The notes: generated by a model not told the origin, from the sequence alone. 31,155 nt of DNA from Hyphomicrobium_A sp035517115 (GCA_035517115.1 DATIZL010000052.1:1-31155), one strand, 5' to 3'. Positions 15,397 to 23,499 are shown, counted from the stretch's first letter. Numbers and translations: made by a program.

Positions 15397-15693
15397 CTAG
15401 GCGGCGGCCGGCGCTTTGGCGGCTTTCTGCAGCTCGCGCTTCAGCTTCAGGCAGCGCTCGGAAAGATCCTCGTCGCTCGCCTTCAACAAGAAGGCATCGA
15501 GGCCGCCGCGGTGCTCGACCGACTTGAGCGCGTGCGCGCTGATGCGGAGCTTGACCTTGCGACCGAGCGCATCGCTGATCAGAGTGACGTCGCACAGGTT
15601 CGGACGAAACTTGCGCTTCGTCTTGTTTTCGGCGTGGCTTCTCAACTGCCCGGACAGGGGCAGCTTGCCGGTCAGCTCACAACGCCTCGTCAT
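15397..15693 (-). CDS. rpmB: 50S ribosomal protein L28
   Basis: A 98-residue bL28 of the longer alphaproteobacterial type. It shows MTRRCELTGKLPLSGQLRSH, the signature SHAENKTKRKFRPNL, and the C-terminal LRISAHALKSVEHRGGLDAFLL, followed by a Lys/Ala-rich tail. It is a structural component of the large ribosomal subunit. The Cys4 pair of the zinc-binding L28 form is absent; only single cysteines occur. The ATG has a perfect AAGGAG seven bases upstream, fitting a highly expressed gene. It is monocistronic, convergent with the phytase-like gene, and has a 321-bp upstream region shared with a divergent DUF3108 gene. Confidence 0.97.
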   Translation of the reverse strand: MTRRCELTGKLPLSGQLRSHAENKTKRKFRPNLCDVTLISDALGRKVKLRISAHALKSVEHRGGLDAFLLKASDEDLSERCLKLKRELQKAAKAPAAA

Positions 15694-16014
15694 CTCAAAG
15701 CTCCTTGGCCGCCTCCGAAGGGTGGCTCGTGCACGAAAAATCGGGATATGGAAGGCCGCTCCCGCTGTGGCCGGAGCAACAAGGCGCTGTCTATGCCCGA
15801 GGCCTCTTTAGCCGTCAAGGCGTTGCGGCGTTTGAGGGAAAGCTCAAGGGCGGGCCGCTGTAGCGCCCAAGGGCAGTTCCGCGCGCTTGCCTCCCCCGGC
15901 TCAGATTGCCTACCGGCTGGGTCTCGAAACAAGCGGCGGGGTCACATAAATGACCTAAAACACGGCTAACCGCCAACCCTGCAGGGGCGCTGCGTTGAGG
16001 GGAATATCGGGCAA
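15694..16014. other. Divergent intergenic region rpmB / DUF3108
   Basis: These 321 bp contain no convincing gene. They hold the rpmB ribosome-binding site at the left end and, near the right end, a short palindrome GGTCA (15940-15944) / TGACC (15951-15955) around an AT-rich hexamer, ~60 bp before the DUF3108 gene. Both genes' promoters must lie here, but no -35/-10 pair is good enough to call. Confidence 0.5.
15701..15706 (-). promoter_or_regulatory. Strong ribosome-binding site of rpmB
   Basis: AAGGAG on the minus strand, seven bases before the ATG. It is the clearest Shine-Dalgarno sequence in the window and fixes the rpmB start. Confidence 0.85.
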
Positions 16015-16866
16015 ATGAGGTACGGAGTTCGGCCAAACGGCAGAGGCGGCCGCGCCGCTGCACTTCTGTCGACGGCCCTCGTGCTCGGCGCCCTCGTGCC
16101 GGCGTCGCCGGCCCGCGCCGGCGACGGCCCGCTGCCCGCGCATGTGTTTGCGAGCTACAAGATCAGCTTCGGCGTGCTCGGCAACATCGGCACCTTCCGC
16201 TTCAGGTCCGACGTCAATGGCGAGTCCTACGTGCTTTCGGCCGATGCCAAGATCGACACCGCGGTGTTCGACTACAAGGGCGCCATGACGAGCATCGGCA
16301 GTGTGCTCTCGACCGTCACCAAGCCCTCGCACTACACCTTCCAGTTCAAGCAGAAGGCGTTGCTGAGCAGCAGCCAGGCCAAATCGCTCGGTATCGGCTT
16401 CGATACCACGGGCGTGAAGGAGGTGAAGTGGGTGCCTCCTCAAGATATCCCGCCGGGCTTCATCCCGGTGACCAAGGAACAGCTGCGAGACGTGCTCGAC
16501 CCGCTGACCGGCGTGATGTCGCTCGCCGTCGGCGATACCGCGCGGCCCTGCGATCGCCGGTTGCCGATCTTCGATGGGCGCCAGCGCTTCGATCTCGTGT
16601 TCACGCCCGCGAGCAAGCCGGCCTCTCCGACGGCCGATCAGGTCTGCCGCGTCAGGATGATTCCCATCTCCGGCTACAAGCCGGGCGAAGGCGCGGAATC
16701 GGTCATCAGTGGCAACATCGAGGTCGTTTTGCGTCCGGTGCCGACGGCCAACATCGTCGTTCCCTATCGCGTGACGGTGCCGACGATCATCGGCTCCGCG
16801 GTGCTGTCCTCCGAGCAGGCCGACATCACGATGCCCGATCAGCAGCGCATCGCGATGCGGCACTGA
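16015..16866 (+). CDS. DUF3108 periplasmic protein
   Basis: A 283-residue protein. An Arg-rich start and hydrophobic segment (LLSTALVLGALVPASPARA) give a signal peptide cleaved around residue 36. The mature part begins HVFASYKISFGVLGNIGTFRFRSDVNGESYVLSADAKID, the usual DUF3108 opening. It continues with beta-rich segments including DPLTGVMSL, CDRRLPIFDGRQRFDL and CRVRMIPISGYKPGE. DUF3108 proteins are thought to bind lipidic or envelope ligands, but no biochemical role is established. Two Cys (the CDRR and CRVR motifs) could form a periplasmic disulfide. GAGGGGA lies ~11 bp before the ATG. It stands alone upstream of the helicase gene, with a 173-bp gap. Confidence 0.9.
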   Translation: MRYGVRPNGRGGRAAALLSTALVLGALVPASPARAGDGPLPAHVFASYKISFGVLGNIGTFRFRSDVNGESYVLSADAKIDTAVFDYKGAMTSIGSVLSTVTKPSHYTFQFKQKALLSSSQAKSLGIGFDTTGVKEVKWVPPQDIPPGFIPVTKEQLRDVLDPLTGVMSLAVGDTARPCDRRLPIFDGRQRFDLVFTPASKPASPTADQVCRVRMIPISGYKPGEGAESVISGNIEVVLRPVPTANIVVPYRVTVPTIIGSAVLSSEQADITMPDQQRIAMRH

Positions 16867-17039
16867 CGCGGCGCGCGACAGCGCCGGTCGACAGACTCTA
16901 AGGGAAAAACACCCAAGCGCGCGATGACGCTCGCGGTGCGCAGTCGAAGGTTTGAGCACGCGAATATCAATCAGGCTCTTGATCTCGGCCGATCCCTCTG
17001 CGATGGCAATGTGCAAGTGAGATGAGGAGGCCTTCGCAA

Positions 17040-20000
17040 ATGGCCAGCGACCTCGAGGCTCGCATCCGGCACACGACCGCGGTGCTCGGGCCCACCAATA
17101 CCGGCAAGACGCACCTCGCCATCGAACGCATGCTCGGGCACGAGAGCGGCATGATCGGCCTGCCTCTGCGCCTGCTGGCGCGCGAGGTCTACGACAAGAT
17201 CGCGGCCCGCATCGGAGCCGACAGCGTCGCCCTCATCACCGGCGAGGAGAAGATCAAGCCGGAACGGGCCCGCTTCTGGGTGTGCACGGTCGAAGCCATG
17301 CCGCGCGACGTGGACGTCGATTTCCTGGCGATCGACGAGGTGCAGCTCGCCGGTGATCCCGAGCGCGGCCATGTGTTCACCGACCGGCTGCTGCATGCGC
17401 GCGGCCGCTCCGAGACGCTGCTGCTGGGTGCGCAGACCATGCGCGAGGCGATCGCCGACCTCGTGCCGGGCGCCAACTTCATCTCGCGTCCGCGCCTATC
17501 GAAGCTCACCTACGCCGGACAGAAGAAGATCACGCGTTTGCCGCAGCGCTCTGCCGTCGTGGCCTTCTCCGCGGCCGAGGTCTATTCGATCGCCGAGCTT
17601 ATCCGCCGGCAGCGCGGCGGCGCCGCAGTCGTGCTCGGCGCCTTGTCGCCGCGCACGCGCAACGCGCAGGTCGCGCTCTATCAGTCGGGCGACGTCGACT
17701 TTCTGGTGGCAACCGACGCCATCGGCATGGGCCTCAATCTGGACGTCGACCACGTGGCGTTCTCAGCGGCGCGCAAGTTCGATGGGCAGAACCACCGTAA
17801 CCTGACGCCATCGGAGCTGAGCCAGATCGCCGGCCGCGCCGGGCGCCACATGAACGACGGCACCTTCGGGGTAACTGGTGCCGCCGAGCCGTTCGATGCC
17901 GACACGGTTGAGCGTCTCGAGACGCACAACTTCGAAAGCGTTCGCGTGCTGCAATGGCGCAACCGCAACCTCGATTTCTCCTCGCTCGAAGCCTTGAAGA
18001 GCTCGCTGCGCGAGGCCCCGAGCATCAAGCACCTGGCGCGCGCGCGCGCAGCGGACGACGTCATCGCGCTCGAGACCGTGAGCGGCGACAAGGAGGTTGC
18101 GCGCGCGGCGCTTGCGCCGGCCGCGGTCGCCCGGTTGTGGGAGGTCTGCCAGATCCCCGACTACCGCAAGATTTCCGGCCAGAACCACGCCGAGCTCGTC
18201 GGCACCATCTACAAGTTCCTGCTCGGGCCGGGCGAGCGCATCCCCGAGGACTGGTTCGCCAAGCAGGTCGCCTTCGCCGACCGCACGGACGGGGACATCG
18301 ACACGCTCGCGAACCGCATCGCCCACATCAGGACGTGGACGTTCGTGTCGAACCGGGCCGACTGGCTGAAGGACCCGCCGCATTGGCAGGCGCGCACGCG
18401 CGAGATCGAGGATAAGCTTTCCGACGCGCTGCACGAGTGCCTGACGCAGCGCTTCGTCGACTTGCGCACGAGCGCGCTCATGAAGGGGATGCGCGACAAG
18501 GACGAGTTGCACGCCGAGATCGCCGAGGATGGCGCGGTCAACGTCGAGAACCACTACGTCGGCCGCCTCAAGGGCTTCCGCTTTTCTGCCGACGCCAGTG
18601 GCGGCGACGGCATTCACGGCAAGGCGGCGCGGACCGCGGCCGCGCAGGTGCTGGCGCGCGAGCTGTCGATGCGTGCACGCCGCGTCGCCGCCGCGCAACC
18701 AGACGCTTTCCAGCTCTCTCCGCGCGGAGTGATCGCGTGGAAGGGGCAGGAGATCGCGCAGCTCGAGCCGAGCGACGATCCGTTGAAGCCGTCGGTCAGC
18801 GTGCTCGCCGATGAGTATCTCTCTGCGCCCGATCGCGAGAAGGTGCAGGCTCGGCTTGAGGCCTGGGTCACGCAGACCATCGCGGAGAAGCTCAAGCCCC
18901 TCGTCGAGATCGGGAAGGCGGAAGACATATCGGGGCTCGCGCGCGGCATCGCCTTCCGTCTGCGCGAGAACCTCGGCATCCTGCGGCGCGAGACCGTCGG
19001 CGAGGAAATCAAGGCGCTCGATCAGACGGCACGCGCGCAGTTGCGCAAGTACGGCGTGCGCTTTGGCGCCTTCAACATCTATTTCCCGGTGCTCCTGAAG
19101 CCAGCGGCGGCGGAGCTGGCGCTGACACTGTGGTCGCTCAAGAACGCCGGGACCTGCGGGCTTGCGTCCGATGCGATGCCGGAGGTGCCGCGAGCGGGCC
19201 TCACCTCCTTTGCGCCGGCGGCCGGCGCGCCAGAGGCATTCTATCGCGCCTATGGCTATCACGTGTGCGGGCCGCGTGCCGTGCGCATCGACATGCTCGA
19301 GCGCCTCGCCGATCACATCCGGCCGCTGCTCGCCTGGCGGTCCGGGGCGGAAGGTGCTGCGGCGCCCAAGGGCGCCACCGGCGACGGCGGGTTCACGGCC
19401 ACGCCCGACATGATGTCGCTGTTGGGCTGCTCGCCCGAGGAGCTCGGCGGCGTTTTGAAAGCGCTCGGCTTCCGCGTCGAGCGCAGACCGATCAAGAAGG
19501 CGCCCCAGGCGCCGGCCGGAGAAAGCGCCTCTGCGTCAGCCCAGGATGGCGAAGCGACCGTCGTTGACGCGGCGCCGGAAGTGCCAAGCGTCGCTGCCGA
19601 GACGGATTCCGCGGGCAAGGTCTCGGCAAGCGAGCCCGAGTTCGAGGAGATCTGGCGCCCGCGGCGGCACCCGCGCGGCGAGCGCCGCCGGGATGCGCCG
19701 CAAAGGGCGAAGCAGCCTCCCGAAGCGCGGGTCGCCGCAGAGGCGGCGTCCGCAAGCCAACCCGTGCAGGAAACACCGGCCATGGGTGCAAATGGCGGGG
19801 GGAACGGTCACGACGTACGCTCCCAGGCGCCGCGCGAAATGCGCCGCGAGCGCGGCAAGGAAGGGGCGGAGCGCGGCCCCCGCGAGGCACATGCGCGCCG
19901 CTCCAACGTTCCCGAACGGCGGCGCCGGGAAGAGCGGCGCAAGACGGAGGTTCTCAGCGCGGCCCCCCCGCGGCGCGCCGGGGCGGAAGCGGATTCGCCC

Positions 20001-20063
20001 TTTGCCGCCCTCGGGGCTCTGCGCGACGAGCTCGCCAAGCGCGCCAAGGAGAGCGGCTCTTGA
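17040..20063 (+). CDS. SUV3-like DExH RNA helicase with disordered C-terminal tail
   Basis: A ~1007-residue SF2 helicase. Walker A is GPTNTGKTH (~17-25), motif II is DEVQ (~99-102), and later motifs are LGALSPRTRNAQ, ATDAIGMGLNLDVDHVAF and QIAGRAGRH. These match the Suv3/mitochondrial degradosome helicase group, known in alphaproteobacteria and eukaryotic organelles. A long C-terminal half follows, and the last ~190 residues are low-complexity (Ala/Glu/Arg/Pro, with many RRE and RRER runs), probably disordered and RNA- or protein-binding. The start at 17040 is chosen because GAGGAGG lies 9 bases upstream; an ATG at 17022 would overlap that site. The gene ends in TTGA, overlapping the S4 gene start. 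The probable role is RNA unwinding in decay or ribosome metabolism. Confidence 0.92.
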   Translation: MASDLEARIRHTTAVLGPTNTGKTHLAIERMLGHESGMIGLPLRLLAREVYDKIAARIGADSVALITGEEKIKPERARFWVCTVEAMPRDVDVDFLAIDEVQLAGDPERGHVFTDRLLHARGRSETLLLGAQTMREAIADLVPGANFISRPRLSKLTYAGQKKITRLPQRSAVVAFSAAEVYSIAELIRRQRGGAAVVLGALSPRTRNAQVALYQSGDVDFLVATDAIGMGLNLDVDHVAFSAARKFDGQNHRNLTPSELSQIAGRAGRHMNDGTFGVTGAAEPFDADTVERLETHNFESVRVLQWRNRNLDFSSLEALKSSLREAPSIKHLARARAADDVIALETVSGDKEVARAALAPAAVARLWEVCQIPDYRKISGQNHAELVGTIYKFLLGPGERIPEDWFAKQVAFADRTDGDIDTLANRIAHIRTWTFVSNRADWLKDPPHWQARTREIEDKLSDALHECLTQRFVDLRTSALMKGMRDKDELHAEIAEDGAVNVENHYVGRLKGFRFSADASGGDGIHGKAARTAAAQVLARELSMRARRVAAAQPDAFQLSPRGVIAWKGQEIAQLEPSDDPLKPSVSVLADEYLSAPDREKVQARLEAWVTQTIAEKLKPLVEIGKAEDISGLARGIAFRLRENLGILRRETVGEEIKALDQTARAQLRKYGVRFGAFNIYFPVLLKPAAAELALTLWSLKNAGTCGLASDAMPEVPRAGLTSFAPAAGAPEAFYRAYGYHVCGPRAVRIDMLERLADHIRPLLAWRSGAEGAAAPKGATGDGGFTATPDMMSLLGCSPEELGGVLKALGFRVERRPIKKAPQAPAGESASASAQDGEATVVDAAPEVPSVAAETDSAGKVSASEPEFEEIWRPRRHPRGERRRDAPQRAKQPPEARVAAEAASASQPVQETPAMGANGGGNGHDVRSQAPREMRRERGKEGAERGPREAHARRSNVPERRRREERRKTEVLSAAPPRRAGAEADSPFAALGALRDELAKRAKESGS

Positions 20064-20509
20064 GCCGGGCGGGGGAGGGGGAGACGCCAGTCACCGCCGC
20101 AACTCAGCGCATCGACAAATGGCTTTGGTTTTCGCGTCTTAGCAAGACGCGCACGCTCGCTGCCGATCTCGTTGCCGCCGGGAAAGTGCGCCTCAACCGC
20201 GCCAAGGTGGAGAAGTCGAGCCAAGCGGTCCGGGTCGGGGACGTGCTGACGGTGACGCTGAACCGCCGTGTGCGGCTCATTAAGGTCACGGGGCTCGGTG
20301 AGCGCCGGGGCCCATCTGCCGCGGCGCGATCGCTCTATGAGGAATTGACAGGGCCCGCCGATACGACCAAACCTCTTGCGCAATCGACGGTGCAAATCCC
20401 AGGCTTGCAGCAGAACGAGACGGGCCCCGGCCGGCGTGCGGCAGGCAGCGGACGCCCGACCAAGAAAGAGCGGCAGGACATCGATCGCTGGAACGCCAAG
20501 AACCGGTAG
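20060..20509 (+). CDS. S4-domain RNA-binding protein, Hsp15-like
   Basis: A 149-residue protein. The S4 fold spans ~15-75: QRIDKWLWFSRLSKTRTLAADLVAAGKVRLN, then KSSQAVRVGDVLTV. A basic tail follows (KVTGLGERRGPSAAARSLYEEL, GRPTKKERQDIDRWNAKNR), as in HslR/Hsp15, which recycles stalled 50S subunits carrying peptidyl-tRNA. The start is TTG at 20060, overlapping the helicase stop (TTGA), with AAGGAG eight bases upstream. The two genes are therefore translationally coupled and probably act on the same RNA or ribosome substrates. A 14-bp tandem duplication spans the stop codon. Confidence 0.9.
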   Translation: MSRAGEGETPVTAATQRIDKWLWFSRLSKTRTLAADLVAAGKVRLNRAKVEKSSQAVRVGDVLTVTLNRRVRLIKVTGLGERRGPSAAARSLYEELTGPADTTKPLAQSTVQIPGLQQNETGPGRRAAGSGRPTKKERQDIDRWNAKNR

Positions 20510-20521
20510 CCAAGAACCGGT
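20495..20521 (+). repeat. 14-bp tandem duplication across the S4 gene stop codon
   Basis: GCCAAGAACCGGT occurs at 20495-20507 and again at 20509-20521, separated by one base. The first copy encodes the final AKNR and leads into TAG; the second lies just downstream. It looks like replication slippage. Confidence 0.85.
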
Positions 20522-20629
20522 GGCGGTCGGGCACGATTTCGTGCGGGGAGTTGCACAAAATCAGGCTCGCCAAAACGTCCGTCTTGGCCCATATCCCACC
20601 CTATTGAGGACCAGCTTCCGGACCCGTCT

Positions 20630-20968
20630 ATGACTTACATCGTCAACGAGAAATGCATAAAGTGCAAATATACCGATTGCGTGGAGGTTTGCCCCGTCGA
20701 TTGTTTCTACGAGGGTGAGAACATGCTGGTGATCCACCCCGACGAATGCATCGACTGCGGGGTGTGCGAGCCAGAATGCCCGGTTGAGGCCATCAAGCCC
20801 GACACCGAGCCGGGGCTGGAGAAGTGGCTCGAGATCAACCGGAAGTATTCCGAGACCTGGCCCAACATCACCTCCAAGAAGGACGCGCCCCCCGACGCGG
20901 ACAAGTACAAGGACGAGCCGAACAAGTTCGAGAAATACTTCTCCCCGGAGCCCGGCACCGGCGACTAG
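20630..20968 (+). CDS. fdxA: 7Fe ferredoxin FdxA
   Basis: A 112-residue ferredoxin of the Azotobacter FdI / FdxA type. Cluster ligands are seen in the N-terminal half: C9, C12, C17 and C21 (CIKCKYTDCVEVCP), then C40, C43, C46 and C50 (CIDCGVCEPECP). C25 is extra. This layout suits one [3Fe-4S] and one [4Fe-4S] cluster. The C-terminal part (LEINRKYSETWPNITSKKD ... KFEKYFSPEPGTGD) is typical of the family. It is a low-potential cytoplasmic electron carrier. It stands 120 bp after the S4 gene and 437 bp before carD; this fdxA-carD neighbourhood is conserved in Hyphomicrobiales. The partner reductase is not evident here. Confidence 0.96.
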   Translation: MTYIVNEKCIKCKYTDCVEVCPVDCFYEGENMLVIHPDECIDCGVCEPECPVEAIKPDTEPGLEKWLEINRKYSETWPNITSKKDAPPDADKYKDEPNKFEKYFSPEPGTGD

Positions 20969-21405
20969 CGCTTGGTGCCCCAGTAGGCCGCTCTGCCCGG
21001 CCTTGCGTCAAAATGTGCAAAGCATGAGGGGAAACCCTTGAATTCAAGGGCCCCCGTTAATCGGCCTCACATCCTGCGGGCCGGTTGGCCTTCATTTTCG
21101 ATGAAGTTTGTGTTACGGTGCACCCAATTGAAGGCCAGAACTGCATACAAAACCGGAACAGGTGCGGACAAACAGTATCTCTTTATCCCCTGAAACGAAC
21201 GACGATCCGCCGCACGCGGACCGAGGAAGCGGTTTTGACATAAGCCAATACAACTTGCGGATCGGAAACCAGCCCAGGCGAGTTTCCCGTTCCGGATCCA
21301 AAAGTTGCCAGAGCGGCGACTCCCCGGTCGGCGCCCTGGAATGGTGCATGACCTGTATTCGCGTGTGAGTTGAGTATACCCCGACGAGAAAGTGAGACGA
21401 CCCCT
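20969..21405. other. Long fdxA-carD intergenic region, probable carD leader
   Basis: These 437 bp, noticeably richer in A/T than the surroundings, contain no gene I can support on either strand. A hairpin CTTCAT (21090-21095) / ATGAAG (21101-21106) followed by TTTGTGTT may be a weak fdxA terminator. A second inverted repeat GGAAAC (21264-21269) / GTTTCC (21282-21287) lies in the putative carD leader. TTGACA at 21235-21240 looks like a -35 but has no matching -10 at 16-18 bp. The region may hold a promoter and a structured leader. Confidence 0.4.
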
Positions 21406-22410
21406 ATGGCTCAAAAGAAGAAGGCGCAAACTGCCGGTCGCGCGGCCAACTCTGCCGCTGCCAGCAAGAAAGGTGCCCGCAAGGCAGTCGCCGCGACAAA
21501 GGGGTCGGCCCGTTCGGACCACAAGCTGAAGGCCGTTCCGCGCAAGGCCGTTGCCGGCCCGCAGGCATCCGCCAAGAGCGCGAAGTCCATCGGCAAGACA
21601 GCAGGAACCGGTGCTGCCGTCAAGTCGGCCGCTCGGCCGGTGAAGGGAGTGGCACCCGCCGCTGCCGCGAAGCCTGCCGGCAAGCCGGGTGTGGCGGTGA
21701 AGGGGCCGGGCGCGATCGCCGCGATCCGCGCCGTCGCTGCCGCGATGAAGCCGTCGGGCCAGAAGATCACCGCTCCGGTCGCCCCCGCGACGCCCAAGGC
21801 CGTCGCCGAGAAGGCTGCCGCCTCGCGCGAGCTGATGGCGCAGAAGAAGCCGGTCAACCAGCGGCACGGGTTCCGTGCCAACGAGTTCATCGTCTATCCG
21901 GCGCACGGCGTCGGCCGCATCATCGGCATCGAGGAGCAGGAGATCGCCGGCATGGCGCTCGAGCTCTTCGTCATCAACTTCGACAAGGAGAAGCTGACGC
22001 TGCGCGTGCCGACCGGCAAGCTGCAGAGCGTCGGCATGCGTAAGCTTTCCGATGAGCCCGTCGTCAAGAAGGCGATGGAGACGCTCAAAGGCCGCGCGCG
22101 TGTGAAGCGCACCATGTGGAGCCGCCGCGCCCAGGAGTATGTCGCCAAGATCAACTCCGGCGATCTCGTCGCTATCGCCGAAGTCGTGCGCGACCTCTAC
22201 CGCTCCGAGGCGCAGCCGGAGCAATCCTACTCCGAGCGCCAGCTCTACGAGGACGCGCTCGATCGCATGGCGCGCGAGATCGCAGCGGTCGAGAGACTCG
22301 ACGAGCGCGGGGCTGTGCAGCGTATCACCGACGTGCTCTCCAAGAGCGCGAAGGGACGCCGCCTCGCGGCCGAGGCCGAGGGTGGAGACGCCGAGACCAA
22401 GGCCGCCTGA
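21406..22410 (+). CDS. carD: CarD family transcription regulator with histone-H1-like N-terminal tail
   Basis: A 334-residue protein from the ATG at 21406; an upstream in-frame TTG at 21370 adds 12 unlikely residues. Residues 1 to ~150 are dominated by Lys, Ala, Pro and Gly (MAQKKKAQTAGRAANSAAAS, KSAARPVKGVAPAAAAKPAG and similar), like a histone H1 or AlgP-type tail. From ~152 the CarD/TRCF RNA-polymerase-interacting domain appears (FRANEFIVYPAHGVGRIIGIEEQEIAGM, VPTGKL), followed by the helical DNA-binding part (WSRRAQEYVAKINSGDLVAIAEVVRDLYR, SYSERQLYEDALDRMAREIAAVE). CarD binds the RNA polymerase beta subunit and stabilises open promoter complexes, acting on rRNA and growth control. The basic tail would add non-specific DNA binding. 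Ordinary CarD proteins are about half this size. Confidence 0.93.
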   Translation: MAQKKKAQTAGRAANSAAASKKGARKAVAATKGSARSDHKLKAVPRKAVAGPQASAKSAKSIGKTAGTGAAVKSAARPVKGVAPAAAAKPAGKPGVAVKGPGAIAAIRAVAAAMKPSGQKITAPVAPATPKAVAEKAAASRELMAQKKPVNQRHGFRANEFIVYPAHGVGRIIGIEEQEIAGMALELFVINFDKEKLTLRVPTGKLQSVGMRKLSDEPVVKKAMETLKGRARVKRTMWSRRAQEYVAKINSGDLVAIAEVVRDLYRSEAQPEQSYSERQLYEDALDRMAREIAAVERLDERGAVQRITDVLSKSAKGRRLAAEAEGGDAETKAA

Positions 22411-22435
22411 CGCGTAAAGCCGAAGGCGGCCTTAC

Positions 22436-23401
22436 CTAAAGATCGACGCCCGGCTGCTTTTGCGCCGGGCGTTTTCGCTTGTGCGGCTCGCTCGGCTGAA
22501 CGTTCTGGTGCTCGCTGCTGAGCACGGGTCCCCCGGGCGCGCTGGGCGGTGGATGCGCGCCGTCCTCGATGACGGCGAGCTGGCTCGGATCCTCGACGGC
22601 GATGTAAGGACCGTTGCGATACTCGATCCAGCCGCGCACCTCCACACGCCGGCCCTGCAGGCCCTCGAGCGTCTTGGCCCAATCTGGATTTGCATGCAGG
22701 ATCTTGGCGTCGACGCCGGCGGAAAAATCAGTACGCCAGTCGGGGCCGAAGTCGAGATAAGTGCGCGATTTGGTGGTCTTCACGCGCAGAACGCTCCCTT
22801 CCACGATCTGGTAGCTGTTGCGATAGCGCAAGAGCTTGCCGCCTTCGCGCGCGGAGCGCGTGGCGTAGGCGGCATTCGCCCATAGACCCAATTGCGCTTC
22901 GCGCGCCACGCGCTCGTGCGCCAAGAGCTCGCGCGCGCATGCGAAGCTCTCCGGCAGGCCGTAGGCGCGCGCGTGCCCCGTGCTCAGGAGCCGGCCCTGC
23001 ACCCACACCCGCTCGCCGTTCTCCTGGAGGAAAAGATGCGCAAGGAGATGCCCGTAGCGGTCTTGAGTGCGCCCGGACGAGGCGAGCTCCACGCTGTGAC
23101 CCACGACGAGATCGCGTAACGCCGCGGCGGCTGCCTCTTCCGGCGGCCACGGCGCGGCGTCGGGCTTCAAGTCGGGCGAGCGCGGGGCGAGGGCGCCGAT
23201 GAGCCGCACCTCCTCGTTGTCGTCGAGCATGACGGTCTCGGCGTCGATGACGCGCACGACGGAGCGGGTGGGACCGGCCTGCAGGGTGCAGGTCTGCTCC
23301 TGCTGCGGCTGCTGGTCCTCGGCCTGCGTTGGTCTTGCGGCGGCGGCCAGCAGTAGCGTGAGCATGCCGGCAGCCAAGCGGAATCGAGACGACGCGGTCA
23401 T
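22436..23401 (-). CDS. Exported SNase-fold protein with degenerate active site
   Basis: A 321-residue protein starting at the ATG 23399-23401, with AGGG six bases upstream; a TTG at 23416 is less likely. Residues 1-~28 form a signal peptide. The SNase OB-fold spans ~45-190: VVRVIDAETVMLDDNEEVRLIGALAPRSPD, then SSGRTQDRYGHLLAHLF and GHARAY. Aligned by eye to staphylococcal nuclease, R35 is kept (R66), but D40, E43 and R87 are replaced by L71, R74 and H118. Metal binding and general-base chemistry are therefore probably lost. A second OB-like segment follows (~195-285: VEGSVLRVKTTKSRTYLDFG, GRRVEVRGWIEYRNGPYIAVEDP), then a Pro/Lys tail. It is likely a binding protein rather than a nuclease. It starts 98 bp after the restored stop of the RTX gene. 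Confidence 0.85.
   Translation of the reverse strand: MTASSRFRLAAGMLTLLLAAAARPTQAEDQQPQQEQTCTLQAGPTRSVVRVIDAETVMLDDNEEVRLIGALAPRSPDLKPDAAPWPPEEAAAAALRDLVVGHSVELASSGRTQDRYGHLLAHLFLQENGERVWVQGRLLSTGHARAYGLPESFACARELLAHERVAREAQLGLWANAAYATRSAREGGKLLRYRNSYQIVEGSVLRVKTTKSRTYLDFGPDWRTDFSAGVDAKILHANPDWAKTLEGLQGRRVEVRGWIEYRNGPYIAVEDPSQLAVIEDGAHPPPSAPGGPVLSSEHQNVQPSEPHKRKRPAQKQPGVDL
22447..22475 (+). terminator. Rho-independent terminator after carD
   Basis: A perfect 8-bp stem, CGCCCGGC (22447-22454) with GCCGGGCG (22464-22471), has a 9-base loop and is followed by TTTT (22472-22475), 36 bp after the carD stop. It lies inside the last codons of the convergent SNase-fold gene. Confidence 0.6.
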
Positions 23402-23499
23402 CTGCGCCCTACGCAATACGGTGGGTGGAAAGCGGCCCCGCGCTCGCGTCCCCCGAGCCCCTGGGCAGTATAGGCGAGCAGCACGCGTAGCGGAACGCG

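Noticed and set aside
21235..21263. TTGACA as a carD promoter
   Set aside because: The -10 position at 16-18 bp is CG-rich with no match.
21067..22224. A 385-residue minus-strand frame through carD and its leader
   Set aside because: Gly/Arg/Leu-rich low-complexity shadow of the Lys/Ala-rich CarD tail. The part over the leader has no start, motif or ribosome-binding site.
23409..23499. Continuation of the RTX frame to a stop at 23409
   Set aside because: Arg/Ser/Thr/Cys-rich composition and overlap with the upstream end of the SNase gene. The one-base-shifted frame ending at 23500 is more protein-like.
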